Part shown: positions 35,240 through 42,611 of the stretch, in pieces
Numbering within the stretch: the stretch's first letter is position 1
Layout of the letters: every line of letters starts with the position of its first letter
Source of the DNA: an uncultured Fibrobacter sp.
GTDB lineage: Bacteria > Fibrobacterota > Fibrobacteria > Fibrobacterales > Fibrobacteraceae
Length of the DNA stretch: 46,872 nt
Direction: 5' to 3'
Assembly (NCBI GenBank): GCA_947165045.1
Contig: CAMUYW010000021.1
Coordinates: 1-46,872, forward strand
The notes under the pieces: generated by a model
Seen by the model: only the letters and a program-made list of their open reading frames with translations
What the model was told of the DNA's origin: nothing
Database searches by the model: none
Position numbers and translations under genes: made by a program

Positions 35240-35495
35240 AAAGAATCATCGCGGCGACAAATGCAATGACGACAATCGTCACAACGATAATCCCGAAAGG
35301 GTTTGCGGTTTTCTTTTTTGCGTATGGGCTGTTCGGATCGTCGCCGAACTCATTCTCTACAATCTCGTCGTAGTCGGGAGTTTCGAGGTCGGAAAACTCC
35401 GCACCTTCTTTCCAGCCGGTGTTCTTGTCGCTGCCGCAGTGCGGGCAGAACGTGGCGTCATCCTTCAATTCACTGTGACAATGGGGACAGTACAT
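35238..35495 (-). CDS. Zinc-ribbon protein with C-terminal membrane anchor
   Basis: The 85-residue chain begins with a four-Cys zinc ribbon, CPHC at residues 3-6 and CPHC at 17-20. An acidic linker and one C-terminal TM segment (about residues 67-84) follow. These tail-anchored zinc-ribbon proteins are common in bacteria and of unknown function. The start ATG lies 2 nt after the stop of the upstream secreted-protein gene, so the two are probably co-transcribed. Confidence 0.8.
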   Translation of the reverse strand: MYCPHCHSELKDDATFCPHCGSDKNTGWKEGAEFSDLETPDYDEIVENEFGDDPNSPYAKKKTANPFGIIVVTIVVIAFVAAMIL

Positions 35496-35497
35496 GG

Positions 35498-36301
35498 TTA
35501 TTTACTGAACCTATAACGGCCGAGAAGGTCGAAGTAGCGGGCCTTGGGGGAGATTTTAACAGGCTTGCGGGTTTTGCGGATGGATGTTGTATTTTCTTTG
35601 GTGTAGATGACAAAGATTTCATTAGAATCATCACCGTTTGATTGCACTATAGAGTAACCATTTTCATTGGGCTTGTATACAAAAGAAGATAATAGATTGC
35701 CCTCTTCATCGTATTGTTCACATTTAGTATCATCGTTTAAATTGGCTACAATGAATGTTTGCTTTGTTCTTGAAGAATCGGTGTTATAGTTGTATGTTTC
35801 TGTTTCTATAATCGAATCATTTTTTAAAAACATTTCAGAAAATGTAGGATCTGATCTTGTTACTTCTACACTAAAATAATTTGATGTAGTCCTTATTATT
35901 TGAGTATACTGGTAATCTCCCTTATAATATGTTTTTAGGTAAAATAATGATGTATCCTGTTTTTTATCTTCAGATACAATGTATTCATACCCATCATTCT
36001 TCAATACTGTTTCATTTGTATCTCTGTAAAATATCCAAAATGCAGACTCGTGATTTTCATTTTTAAAATCTGCACGAACTTTTTCAATAATTCCATTGTT
36101 ATAGATATATTTTTGCCCTTTCCAGGAACTGCTTTGATTGTTTATATAAATAGAATCAACACGAATGTTGCTTTGAGGACTGAACATCCTTGATGATTGT
36201 GTGTAAAAAAATGATTCCGTGCATGTATTTGCTGAAGCAAATGTAGTCAGCATGAAAAAGGTAGCGAGGAATAAAATCTTGCTTTTGCACATTGAAAACA
36301 C
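35498..36301 (-). CDS. Secreted protein with C-terminal FDLLGR tail
   Basis: The start is a GTG at 36301, preceded by AAAGGA at suitable spacing; ATG 36292 is an alternative. A signal peptide (ILFLATFFMLTTFASA, cleavage near residue 24) is followed by a beta-rich, Asn/Tyr/Thr-rich domain of ~220 residues. Its repeating turn pattern (YDEEGNLLSSFVYKPNENG) recalls RHS/YD- or MORN-like repeats. The C-terminus is KISPKARYFDLLGRYRFSK, close to the tails of the GH43-like enzyme and the metalloprotease-lectin protein. It may be co-transcribed with the zinc-ribbon gene just downstream. The function is unknown. Confidence 0.7.
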   Translation of the reverse strand: MFSMCKSKILFLATFFMLTTFASANTCTESFFYTQSSRMFSPQSNIRVDSIYINNQSSSWKGQKYIYNNGIIEKVRADFKNENHESAFWIFYRDTNETVLKNDGYEYIVSEDKKQDTSLFYLKTYYKGDYQYTQIIRTTSNYFSVEVTRSDPTFSEMFLKNDSIIETETYNYNTDSSRTKQTFIVANLNDDTKCEQYDEEGNLLSSFVYKPNENGYSIVQSNGDDSNEIFVIYTKENTTSIRKTRKPVKISPKARYFDLLGRYRFSK

Positions 36302-36346
36302 AAATAATCCTTTTCTTGTTTTTCTTAAATATAATTTTAAAAAGGA

Positions 36347-36371
36347 GATCCCCGATCAAGTCGGGGAAGAC
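36347..36371. repeat. Palindromic repeat unit between the secreted-protein gene and fba
   Basis: ATCCCCGA (36348-36355) and TCGGGGAA (36361-36368) around TCAAG, ending in GAC. It is the same general class as the other GTC-ended units. Confidence 0.6.
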
Positions 36372-36380
36372 AAACAACAA

Positions 36381-36410
36381 AAAACACCCCGGAAAATCCG
36401 AGGTGTTTTT
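36381..36410 (-). terminator. Terminator of fba
   Basis: AAAACACC-CCGGA and TCCG-AGGTGTTTTT arms around AAAA. On the minus strand the stem is followed by T residues. Confidence 0.8.
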
Positions 36411-36434
36411 AAGCTTTTCGCTTTTTGAAAACAA

Positions 36435-37436
36435 TTACAGCTTGTTGTTAGAACCAAGAACGTCAACGATCTTGTGTTCGTACATCTTCTGCATGTTTTC
36501 ACGAGCCGGCTTGAGGTACTGGCGCGGGTCGAAGTGTTCCGGATGTTCGTCGAAATACTTACGGATAGCGGCAGTCATAGCGAGACGGCTGTCAGAGTCG
36601 ATGTTGATCTTGCAGACAGCAGAGCGAGAAGCTTCGCGGAGCTGTTCTTCCGGAATACCGACTGCATCCGGGAGCTTACCACCGTGGGCGTTGATGGTGT
36701 CCACTTCGTCCTGCGGCACGGAAGAAGAACCGTGGAGAACGATCGGGAAGCCCGGGAGCTTCTTTTCGATGGCGTGGAGCACGTCGAATGCCAGGGGAGG
36801 CGGAACGAGCTTGCCAGTCTTCGGGTCGCGAGTGCACTGTTCCGGCTTGAACTTGTAAGCACCGTGGCTGGTACCGATGGAGATAGCGAGGGAGTCGCAG
36901 CCCGTACGGGTAGCGAAGTCGATCACTTCTTCCGGCTTGGTGTAGTGGGATTCTTCAGCCTGGACTTCGTCTTCCACACCGGCGAGCACGCCGAGTTCAG
37001 CTTCGACGGTCACGTCGTGCTGGTGAGCGTATTCAACAACCTTCTTGGTGAGGGCGATGTTGTCTTCGTACGGAAGAGCGGAACCGTCGATCATCACGGA
37101 AGAGAAACCGTTGTCGATGCAGTCCTTGCAGAGTTCGAAAGAGTCACCGTGGTCGAGGTGGAGCACGATCTGCGGATTGGCGCAGCCGAGTTCCTTGGCG
37201 TATTCAACAGCACCCTGAGCCATGTAGCGGAGGATGGTGCCGTTAGCGTAGTTACGAGCACCCTTAGAGACCTGCATGATCACCGGAGACTTCGTTTCAA
37301 CGGCGGCCTGCACGATAGCCTGCATCTGTTCCATGGTGTTGAAGTTGAAAGCCGGGATAGCGTAGCCACCCTTAACAGCCTTAGCAAACATTTCCTTGGT
37401 GTTAACCAAGCCGAGTTCCTTGTAAGAAACTGCCAT
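36435..37436 (-). CDS. fba: Class II fructose-bisphosphate aldolase
   Basis: Zinc-dependent aldolase that splits fructose-1,6-bisphosphate into dihydroxyacetone phosphate and glyceraldehyde-3-phosphate in glycolysis. Family motifs are visible: AIPAFNFN near residue 27, HLDHGDS (catalytic Asp and zinc His), EAELG, SIGTSHG and VLHGSSSVP with the phosphate-binding loop. The 333-residue length fits the class IIB-type group. The ATG at 37436 lies after a good RBS, and the gene has its own promoter and terminator. Codon use looks highly biased, as expected for an abundant enzyme. Confidence 0.96.
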   Translation of the reverse strand: MAVSYKELGLVNTKEMFAKAVKGGYAIPAFNFNTMEQMQAIVQAAVETKSPVIMQVSKGARNYANGTILRYMAQGAVEYAKELGCANPQIVLHLDHGDSFELCKDCIDNGFSSVMIDGSALPYEDNIALTKKVVEYAHQHDVTVEAELGVLAGVEDEVQAEESHYTKPEEVIDFATRTGCDSLAISIGTSHGAYKFKPEQCTRDPKTGKLVPPPLAFDVLHAIEKKLPGFPIVLHGSSSVPQDEVDTINAHGGKLPDAVGIPEEQLREASRSAVCKINIDSDSRLAMTAAIRKYFDEHPEHFDPRQYLKPARENMQKMYEHKIVDVLGSNNKL

Positions 37437-37495
37437 TTGTTTTACCTCTTGATTTGATTGGCGACTTGCGCCGCCGGTTTAAAAGTTACGGGCAT

Positions 37496-37524
37496 AATTT
37501 AGCAAAAATTCGTCGCGTTGTCAC
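37496..37524 (-). promoter_or_regulatory. fba promoter
   Basis: Minus strand -35 GTGACA (37519-37524), 17-bp spacer, -10 TAAATT (37496-37501), about 60 nt upstream of the ATG. Confidence 0.6.
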
Positions 37525-37532
37525 GCGGAAAA

Positions 37533-38417
37533 CTACTGCACCTTCTGCGTTCTGTCGGTAATGACCAAATCCACGCGGCGGTTCTTCTGGCGACCTTCCT
37601 TGGTGGAGTTGTCGGCGATCGGCATGGTCATGCCAAGGCCCTTTGCGGTGAGGCGCGTTTCGGCAATGCCCTGTTCCACGAGGAAGTTCATCACGTTTTC
37701 GGCGCGCTGCTGAGAAAGCATCATGTTGAATTCTTCGGATCCGGTGTTGTCGGTGTTACCTTCGATAGACACGTCGAATTGCTGGTAAACGGAAAGGATA
37801 CCGGCGATCTTTGCAAGGCTCGTCATAAGGTCGGTCTTCAGGGTGGCGCGACCCACGTCAAACAAGATATCGGACATGGAAAGGATAATGCCACGAGCAT
37901 CCTTGGTCACCTGAATCATCTGGGACTGGAGTGCGTTTAACTTGTCCATAGCTTCGTTCTTGCTTGCTTCGAGCTTGTCCTTCTGAGCCTTGATGGCTTG
38001 CTTTTCGGCTTCGAGGTCAGAGACCTTGCCACTGCGGGCTGCGCCAATCTGTTCCTGGATGGCTTCGATGGTGCGGTTTGTGGCTGCGCGCTTTTCCCAG
38101 TTTTCAGAAATGTGGTTTTGGATAGCTTGTGTTTCGCCTTGGAGCTTTACAATTTCAGCGTATTTCTGGCAGTTTTCGGCGAATGTCGGAATCAGCTTGG
38201 AATCGTCATCGTCGGCGTAAATGGTTTCGAGGGCGTGTAGTGTGCCATAGCCTTCGGCAAGCGTAAGCTTTGCTGCGTATGCGTTTGCGGGCAAGTTTGT
38301 CTTGGCGTTATCAAGGGCAAGGCGGCACTGGTCAACGGGAGTGACGGCGGGAGCTTCACCAGCAAAGCTCATGGAAGCGGCGAGTGCACCGAGAGTCAAA
38401 ATCTTAATAGTCTTCAT
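37533..38417 (-). CDS. OmpA-family outer-membrane/peptidoglycan-binding protein
   Basis: A signal peptide (cleavage near SFA-GE) is followed by a long alpha-helical region (about residues 95-170) predicted to form a coiled coil, then an OmpA-like domain (about 180-285). The OmpA domain has the typical SDILFDVGRATLK opening, a glycan-binding GNTDNTGSEEFN segment, LSQQRAENV and the NRRVDLVI end. It probably tethers the outer membrane to peptidoglycan. The lipoprotein gene just upstream (38430-38813) reads in the same direction with a 12-nt gap, so the pair forms an operon. Confidence 0.93.
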   Translation of the reverse strand: MKTIKILTLGALAASMSFAGEAPAVTPVDQCRLALDNAKTNLPANAYAAKLTLAEGYGTLHALETIYADDDDSKLIPTFAENCQKYAEIVKLQGETQAIQNHISENWEKRAATNRTIEAIQEQIGAARSGKVSDLEAEKQAIKAQKDKLEASKNEAMDKLNALQSQMIQVTKDARGIILSMSDILFDVGRATLKTDLMTSLAKIAGILSVYQQFDVSIEGNTDNTGSEEFNMMLSQQRAENVMNFLVEQGIAETRLTAKGLGMTMPIADNSTKEGRQKNRRVDLVITDRTQKVQ

Positions 38418-38429
38418 CTTAGCGGCTCC

Positions 38430-38813
38430 TTACTTCTTGGTTTCCTTGTCGAGAATGCTCTGGTACAAAACCTTACGTTCTTCGTCGGCGCGGAGAGATT
38501 CTTCGAGTTTCTGGTCTTCGATTTTAGCCTTTTCGTTTTCAGATTTGGCTATGGCGAGTCGCATTTCGAGTTCGCTCTGTTCTGCAAGTGCTTGTGCTTC
38601 TTCGGTTTTGCCATCTTCCTTCAGGGCTCTGGCTTGTTCCAACTTGGAATTTGCGCTAGAAGTGATGCTTGCATCCAGTTTGCTATCGGCGGCAAGTGTA
38701 CGCGTTGCTTCTGCTTGTCCAAGGGTACGGTTGATTCCGCTTTGGCTACCTGAACAGCCTGTGAGGGCCGCAAGAGCGATTGTTAAAGAACATGCGAATA
38801 TTTTAGCCTTCAT
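38430..38813 (-). CDS. DUF4398-like lipoprotein with helical region
   Basis: Lipobox LTGC (Cys20) after a typical signal peptide. The mature part is almost all helical with heptad-like Ala/Leu/Glu/Lys spacing, giving a long coiled coil. Such DUF4398-type lipoproteins often sit beside OmpA-family genes, as here. It is probably an outer-membrane lipoprotein that works with its OmpA partner, for example in envelope spacing or stability; this role is inferred from gene order. Confidence 0.75.
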   Translation of the reverse strand: MKAKIFACSLTIALAALTGCSGSQSGINRTLGQAEATRTLAADSKLDASITSSANSKLEQARALKEDGKTEEAQALAEQSELEMRLAIAKSENEKAKIEDQKLEESLRADEERKVLYQSILDKETKK

Positions 38814-38956
38814 TGGGGCTTCTCCTGTTTTTGATATTCCGCGCTAAAATTACATTTTGGTTTATTAAAAAGTTCTTTCAATCACTCAAAAACTTTTTTT
38901 ACTTGCGTATATATATGGAATAGTGTAAATTAAATTTGTGTATAGGAAGAGGTTCT

Positions 38957-40075
38957 ATGGATATCTTTGTAAGAAACTCACTCTTTTCAGGACTTTTTTC
39001 CTTCCTTGTGTCGGGAGCTTTTGCCGGCAACATCGAGTATCACCTGAATAAATCTGCAAATCCGACTGCTGACGAACTCGAAGCTTATGCGCTTATCGAG
39101 GCTGCTATGGATTCGGCGGTTTTCTTGTACAACAAGTATTCGGACCTTTCTAAGCATATCGAAGTTTATTACAGCACGGGCGTTCCTACCGCAGAGGCGA
39201 GTAGCAATGGGGATCTCCGTTTTGGCAAAGACCGCACCTATATGTTTGTAGGGACTGCTATGCACGAGATGGCGCATACGCTTGGCATGGGAACAACCTC
39301 GGCTTACCAGTCGATGATGAGCGGGGGTGTGTTCAAGGGCGAAAAAGCTCAAGCCGTGCTCAAGGGAATTGATGGCACTGATGCTGTGCTCAAAGGTGAT
39401 AGTCAGCATTTTTGGCCGTACGGACTCAATTACCGTAGTGAAGTCAAGTCCGAACAGGACCTTATCAATCACGTGAAAATCGTGAACGCCATGTACCAGG
39501 ACATTTTCAAGGAAGCGTTCTACAAGAATGTGAAGCTCAAGTCGGCCGTTGGGCCTGACTTTAAATGCATGGGGATGACTTCAGATAATGCTTTGCAGCT
39601 GATGGCTTGCGATAATAAGGCTACGGAAATCAAGCTGTATTCTGTTGGCGAAAATCCGGTGGCGTATCGAGTTGAATTTGGAAAGCGTGTGCTCGACGTG
39701 CCGAATGAATCGACTGCAGCTGGGGTAACGTTAGGCACTTATTATTGGAATGGTGGTAATCATCAGAAGTTTGTTTTGGAAGGCGCTCCGGTAAACATGG
39801 TGAACGCTTTTTACCTGAAAAATCTCAAGAGTTCTTTGTATCTCGAAGCGAAGGATGACAAGGTTGTCCAGAATCCTAAAGAGAATAATGACGCTTTTGT
39901 ATGGCAAATGGTTGAATTGAAAGATTCAACGGAAAAGCCTGTGTCGATCACAAAGCGCAAGATGCAAAACAAGGAAATGAACGAATCCATGCCATCGCGA
40001 TTGTTCGATGCTTTAGGACGTGCCGCCGGGCAAATCCGCCGCGGTTTCTCGTCGAGAATTTTGAAGCGCGAGTAA
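38957..40075 (+). CDS. Secreted metallopeptidase-like protein with ricin-type lectin-like domain and sorting-type tail
   Basis: The start is the ATG at 38957 with AAGAGG upstream. A signal peptide ends near AFA-GN. HEMAHTLGMG at residues 103-112 is an HExxHxxG zinc motif; the third ligand is not obvious. After a linker, the segment about residues 205-315 resembles a ricin-B-like fold, with YYWNGGNHQKFVLEG and LYLEAKDD as QxF/W-type repeats, suggesting sugar or cell-wall binding. The C-terminus, PSRLFDALGRAAGQIRRG, is a basic FDALGR tail similar to other secreted proteins in this window. The substrate is unknown. Confidence 0.72.
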   Translation: MDIFVRNSLFSGLFSFLVSGAFAGNIEYHLNKSANPTADELEAYALIEAAMDSAVFLYNKYSDLSKHIEVYYSTGVPTAEASSNGDLRFGKDRTYMFVGTAMHEMAHTLGMGTTSAYQSMMSGGVFKGEKAQAVLKGIDGTDAVLKGDSQHFWPYGLNYRSEVKSEQDLINHVKIVNAMYQDIFKEAFYKNVKLKSAVGPDFKCMGMTSDNALQLMACDNKATEIKLYSVGENPVAYRVEFGKRVLDVPNESTAAGVTLGTYYWNGGNHQKFVLEGAPVNMVNAFYLKNLKSSLYLEAKDDKVVQNPKENNDAFVWQMVELKDSTEKPVSITKRKMQNKEMNESMPSRLFDALGRAAGQIRRGFSSRILKRE

Positions 40076-40121
40076 ATGAAATCGAAAAAAGCCGACCCCG
40101 TCCCCGTTTCGAGGATTATAT

Positions 40122-40147
40122 CCACTAAGCAGCAAAGCTGCAAGTGG
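40122..40147. repeat. Nested hairpin in the convergent gap after the lectin-like gene
   Basis: CCACT/AGTGG outer arms and GCAGC/GCTGC inner arms around AAA, with a small internal loop. It sits between GC-rich units (ACCCCG near 40095 and CCGGGGTGAC at 40163-40172) that look like repeat ends, so it may be the centre of a composite element. Confidence 0.45.
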
Positions 40148-40183
40148 TTATTAAGAACAAGTCCGGGGTGACAATAAAGGCAT

Positions 40184-40211
40184 GTCATGCCGGACTCCGT
40201 TCCGGCATCAG
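40184..40211 (+). repeat. Palindromic repeat unit
   Basis: ATGCCGGA (40187-40194) and TCCGGCAT (40201-40208) around CTCCGT, headed by GTC. Perfect 8-bp arms, same family as in tilS. Confidence 0.75.
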
Positions 40212-40219
40212 CATAATGC

Positions 40220-40250
40220 AAAAAAGACCGCCGGAGTAGCGGTCTTTTTT
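40220..40250 (-). terminator. Terminator of rpoZ
   Basis: AAAAAAGACCGC and GCGGTCTTTTTT arms around CGGAGTA. It can act in both directions. Confidence 0.8.
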
Positions 40251-40268
40251 GAAGTCTTTATTTCGAGA

Positions 40269-40583
40269 TTAGAATGCGTCTGCTGCTGCATCGCTTGCTT
40301 CAGCAACTGCTTCTGCAGTCGGAGCGACTTCTGCTACAGATGCCTTTACAGCATCTTCAGTCACGTCGTTAACGCCTTTTTCAACCATCGTAAGCTTATG
40401 TTCCTTGAAACGGTTCATAGCAATCGTGGTGGGCTTCTGCGTGAGCTGGATGTAACCCTGCTTGGACTGATTGTTAATGAAGCGGGCTTCGTGAGCCATC
40501 ATAACGACAGCACGGAAAACCGAGCCTTGACATTCTTCACTAGCATAAATATCATCAAGATAAACTCTTTGAGACTCAGCCAT
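40269..40583 (-). CDS. rpoZ: RNA polymerase omega subunit
   Basis: The small subunit that clamps the beta' C-terminal region and aids RNA polymerase assembly. The central part follows the omega/Rpb6 pattern: SVFRAVVMMAHEARFI, then KPTTIAMNRFKEHKL, matching the conserved KP-x-x-x-A-x-x-E/F block. The last ~30 residues are an Ala/Glu/Asp-rich tail beyond the core. The ATG at 40583 has GAGG upstream. The gene begins 22 nt after the 3' end of tRNA-Ser with no terminator between, so it is probably transcribed from the tRNA promoter. Confidence 0.85.
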   Translation of the reverse strand: MAESQRVYLDDIYASEECQGSVFRAVVMMAHEARFINNQSKQGYIQLTQKPTTIAMNRFKEHKLTMVEKGVNDVTEDAVKASVAEVAPTAEAVAEASDAAADAF

Positions 40584-40605
40584 TAGGTACCTCGAAAAAT
40601 TTTAG

Positions 40606-40690
40606 AAGAGGGAGAGGGATTCGAACCCTCGTTACCGTAAGGTAAACACGCTTTCCAAGCGTGCGCCTTCAACCACTCGGCCATCCCTCC
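40606..40690 (-). tRNA. tRNA-Ser (GGA)
   Basis: A long-variable-arm tRNA. Acceptor GGAGGGA/TCCCTCT (first pair G-U), anticodon arm CACGC-TTGGAAA-GCGTG with anticodon GGA, variable arm TTACC/GGTAA, and T arm GAGGG-TTCGAAT-CCCTC. CCA is not encoded. The discriminator reads U73, unusual for serine tRNAs, which normally have G73. Confidence 0.93.
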
Positions 40691-40706
40691 ATTAGGATGT
40701 GCGCCA

Positions 40707-40735
40707 ATTATAACTTTTTATTTTTCGTTTGTCAA
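40707..40735 (-). promoter_or_regulatory. Consensus sigma70-type promoter of tRNA-Ser (and probably rpoZ)
   Basis: Minus strand -35 TTGACA (40730-40735), 17-bp spacer, -10 TATAAT (40707-40712): a perfect consensus match. Confidence 0.9.
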
Positions 40736-40758
40736 GGGATATGGGCCTAAAAATCAAA

Positions 40759-40784
40759 AAAAAAGTGAATTTTTTTGATTTTTT
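40759..40784 (-). promoter_or_regulatory. AT-rich upstream element shared with tRNA-Asp copy 2
   Basis: A 26-bp sequence identical to 12518-12543, lying 23 bp upstream of the -35 box (12 bp in the tRNA-Asp case). Confidence 0.5.
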
Positions 40785-40803
40785 TGTGGTTAAAAACTTA
40801 GAC

Positions 40804-40885
40804 GTCATCCTCCGAAGGAGGAACCATAATTCTTGTATAAGCACTTGTATTAAGAAAATTATGGATCCTCGTGTGCGAGGATGAC
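40804..40885. repeat. Composite palindromic (MITE/BIME-like) element
   Basis: Ends GTCATCCTC (40804-40812) and GAGGATGAC (40877-40885) are exact inverted repeats. Each end folds into its own small hairpin (TCCTCCgaaGGAGGA and ATCCTCgtgtgcGAGGAT). An inner pair CCATAATT (40824-40831) and AATTATGG (40857-40864) extends the symmetry. The element sits between the tRNA-Ser upstream element and the pepF stop. Confidence 0.75.
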
Positions 40886-40907
40886 ACTGCCAACTAAGCT
40901 TTACCGA

Positions 40908-42602
40908 CTAAAGCTTGCTCAGCTCGTCCCACACGACTTGCATCAAGGGTTCCAACGTCTTGGGCGTGAAATCGAACTTGATGTTTGCCGTAGCGAAAAG
41001 TTCCGGTAACGGACGGCTGCTGCCCAGGCTTTCGGCCTTGAACAAGTCGTCAATTGCCTTTTGCGGATCCTTCTTGAAGTTTGCCCACACTTGCAAAGCG
41101 CCAATCTGTGCGATGCCGTATTCAATGTAATAGAATGGGCATTCGAACAGGTGCAACTGCTTTTGCCAAAGGTTTCTGCGCACTGCTTCAAGACCGCTGT
41201 AATCCACACCGGCATCGTAGCGGTCCATGATTTCGCTCCAGATATCGCTGCGGTCTTCGGCGGTATGTTCCGGGAAGTTGTACAGTCGATGCTGGAAACT
41301 GTCGATGCTTGCGACCCACGGGAATAGCCAAATCACGTCGGCGAGCTCGCCTTCGGTGCTGCGGACAATTGCTTCGTGGTCGTTGCCGTAGAATGGCTTC
41401 AAGTTCGACATGCCGATGAGTTCCATGCTCATGCTCGCAACTTCGGCAAATTCAGCCGGCACATCGCGGTAAGCGAAAATCGGCTGGTTCGCAAGTGCAA
41501 ACTGATGGAACGAATGTCCGGATTCATGCAACAGCGTGTAGATGTCGCGGTCCGTATTGGCGGAATTCATGAAAATGAAGGGGAGGCGACTTTCGTCAAA
41601 ACCGATCTGGTAACCGCCGGGAGCTTTCCCTAAACGGCTATCCGGGTCGATTAACTTTTTCGCCTGCATTTCGCGCGCCCACTTGCCTGCTTGCGGGTGG
41701 ATGCTTTCAAAAATGCTGTCAACTTTTTCGATGAGTTCGTCACCGCTCTGGTACGGCTTGAGTGGCGGCCTGCTCAGCGGGTCAACGTCCAAATCCCATG
41801 GGCGGAGCTTGGTAAGCCCCATCTTTTGGGCGCGGCGCTTGTACATTTCCTTTTGCAACGGGAGCACGAGCTTTTCGATGCTCTCGTGGAAGTTTTCGCA
41901 ATCCGCCGGGGTATAATCAAAGCGATGTTTGGCAAGGAAGATATAGTCGATAAAATCCTTGCAGTGTGCATTCTTCGCAATTTGTTTTCGGATGCCGAAC
42001 AACTTGTCGTAAGAGTTATCAAGCGCTTCCTTGTCCTTAAGGCGGCGTTCCCACATGGCTCTCCAAGCGCGTTCACGGAGATCGCGGTCGGTCTTTTCCA
42101 TATAGGCTGCGAGTTGCTGCATGGTCTTGACTTCGCCATCGAATTCAACACTCATGCCGCCTGTGATTTTCTGGTACGCCTGCACGGCTTTGTTTTCTTC
42201 GGTTTCAAGCGGAATATTATCCGGAGAGAACAGGTCGAGCGAAACTTGAACGCCCTTGAACCACTCGCTAAATTCGCCTTTGAGTCCATCCTTTGACGGA
42301 TGCGCCATGAGTTTACGGTTCAGTTTTTCGTCGTATTCAATCATGAGCGGTTGAATGTTTTCTACGAACTGTTCGTAAGCCTTTGACGCTTTTTCGTCGC
42401 GGGTATCGCAAGTCATTGCTACATATCGCCGAGAGCTTACTTCGCCGAGTACCGATTCTAGTTCGCTCCAATCCAAAATCCATTGGCGGAGCATGTCTTT
42501 ATTGACTGGAATATCGCGTTGTAAGAGTGAGCGATATAATCTTGATATTTCTTTTTCGTCGTCCGGATTCAAATTTTCCGGAACAAAATTGCGTTTTTTC
42601 AT
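40908..42602 (-). CDS. pepF: M3 family oligoendopeptidase F-type zinc metallopeptidase
   Basis: A cytosolic peptidase that cleaves short oligopeptides. The 564-residue length fits the M3B (PepF) group. The zinc site is LLHESGHSFHQF, with the third ligand expected in the VPAEFAEVASM segment that follows (family pattern). An N-terminal helical region and the C-terminal YYIEYGIAQIGALQVW are also typical. It begins 9 nt after the LEA14-like lipoprotein gene, so the two are probably one transcript. Confidence 0.93.
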   Translation of the reverse strand: MKKRNFVPENLNPDDEKEISRLYRSLLQRDIPVNKDMLRQWILDWSELESVLGEVSSRRYVAMTCDTRDEKASKAYEQFVENIQPLMIEYDEKLNRKLMAHPSKDGLKGEFSEWFKGVQVSLDLFSPDNIPLETEENKAVQAYQKITGGMSVEFDGEVKTMQQLAAYMEKTDRDLRERAWRAMWERRLKDKEALDNSYDKLFGIRKQIAKNAHCKDFIDYIFLAKHRFDYTPADCENFHESIEKLVLPLQKEMYKRRAQKMGLTKLRPWDLDVDPLSRPPLKPYQSGDELIEKVDSIFESIHPQAGKWAREMQAKKLIDPDSRLGKAPGGYQIGFDESRLPFIFMNSANTDRDIYTLLHESGHSFHQFALANQPIFAYRDVPAEFAEVASMSMELIGMSNLKPFYGNDHEAIVRSTEGELADVIWLFPWVASIDSFQHRLYNFPEHTAEDRSDIWSEIMDRYDAGVDYSGLEAVRRNLWQKQLHLFECPFYYIEYGIAQIGALQVWANFKKDPQKAIDDLFKAESLGSSRPLPELFATANIKFDFTPKTLEPLMQVVWDELSKL

Positions 42603-42611
42603 GTGAGTTTA

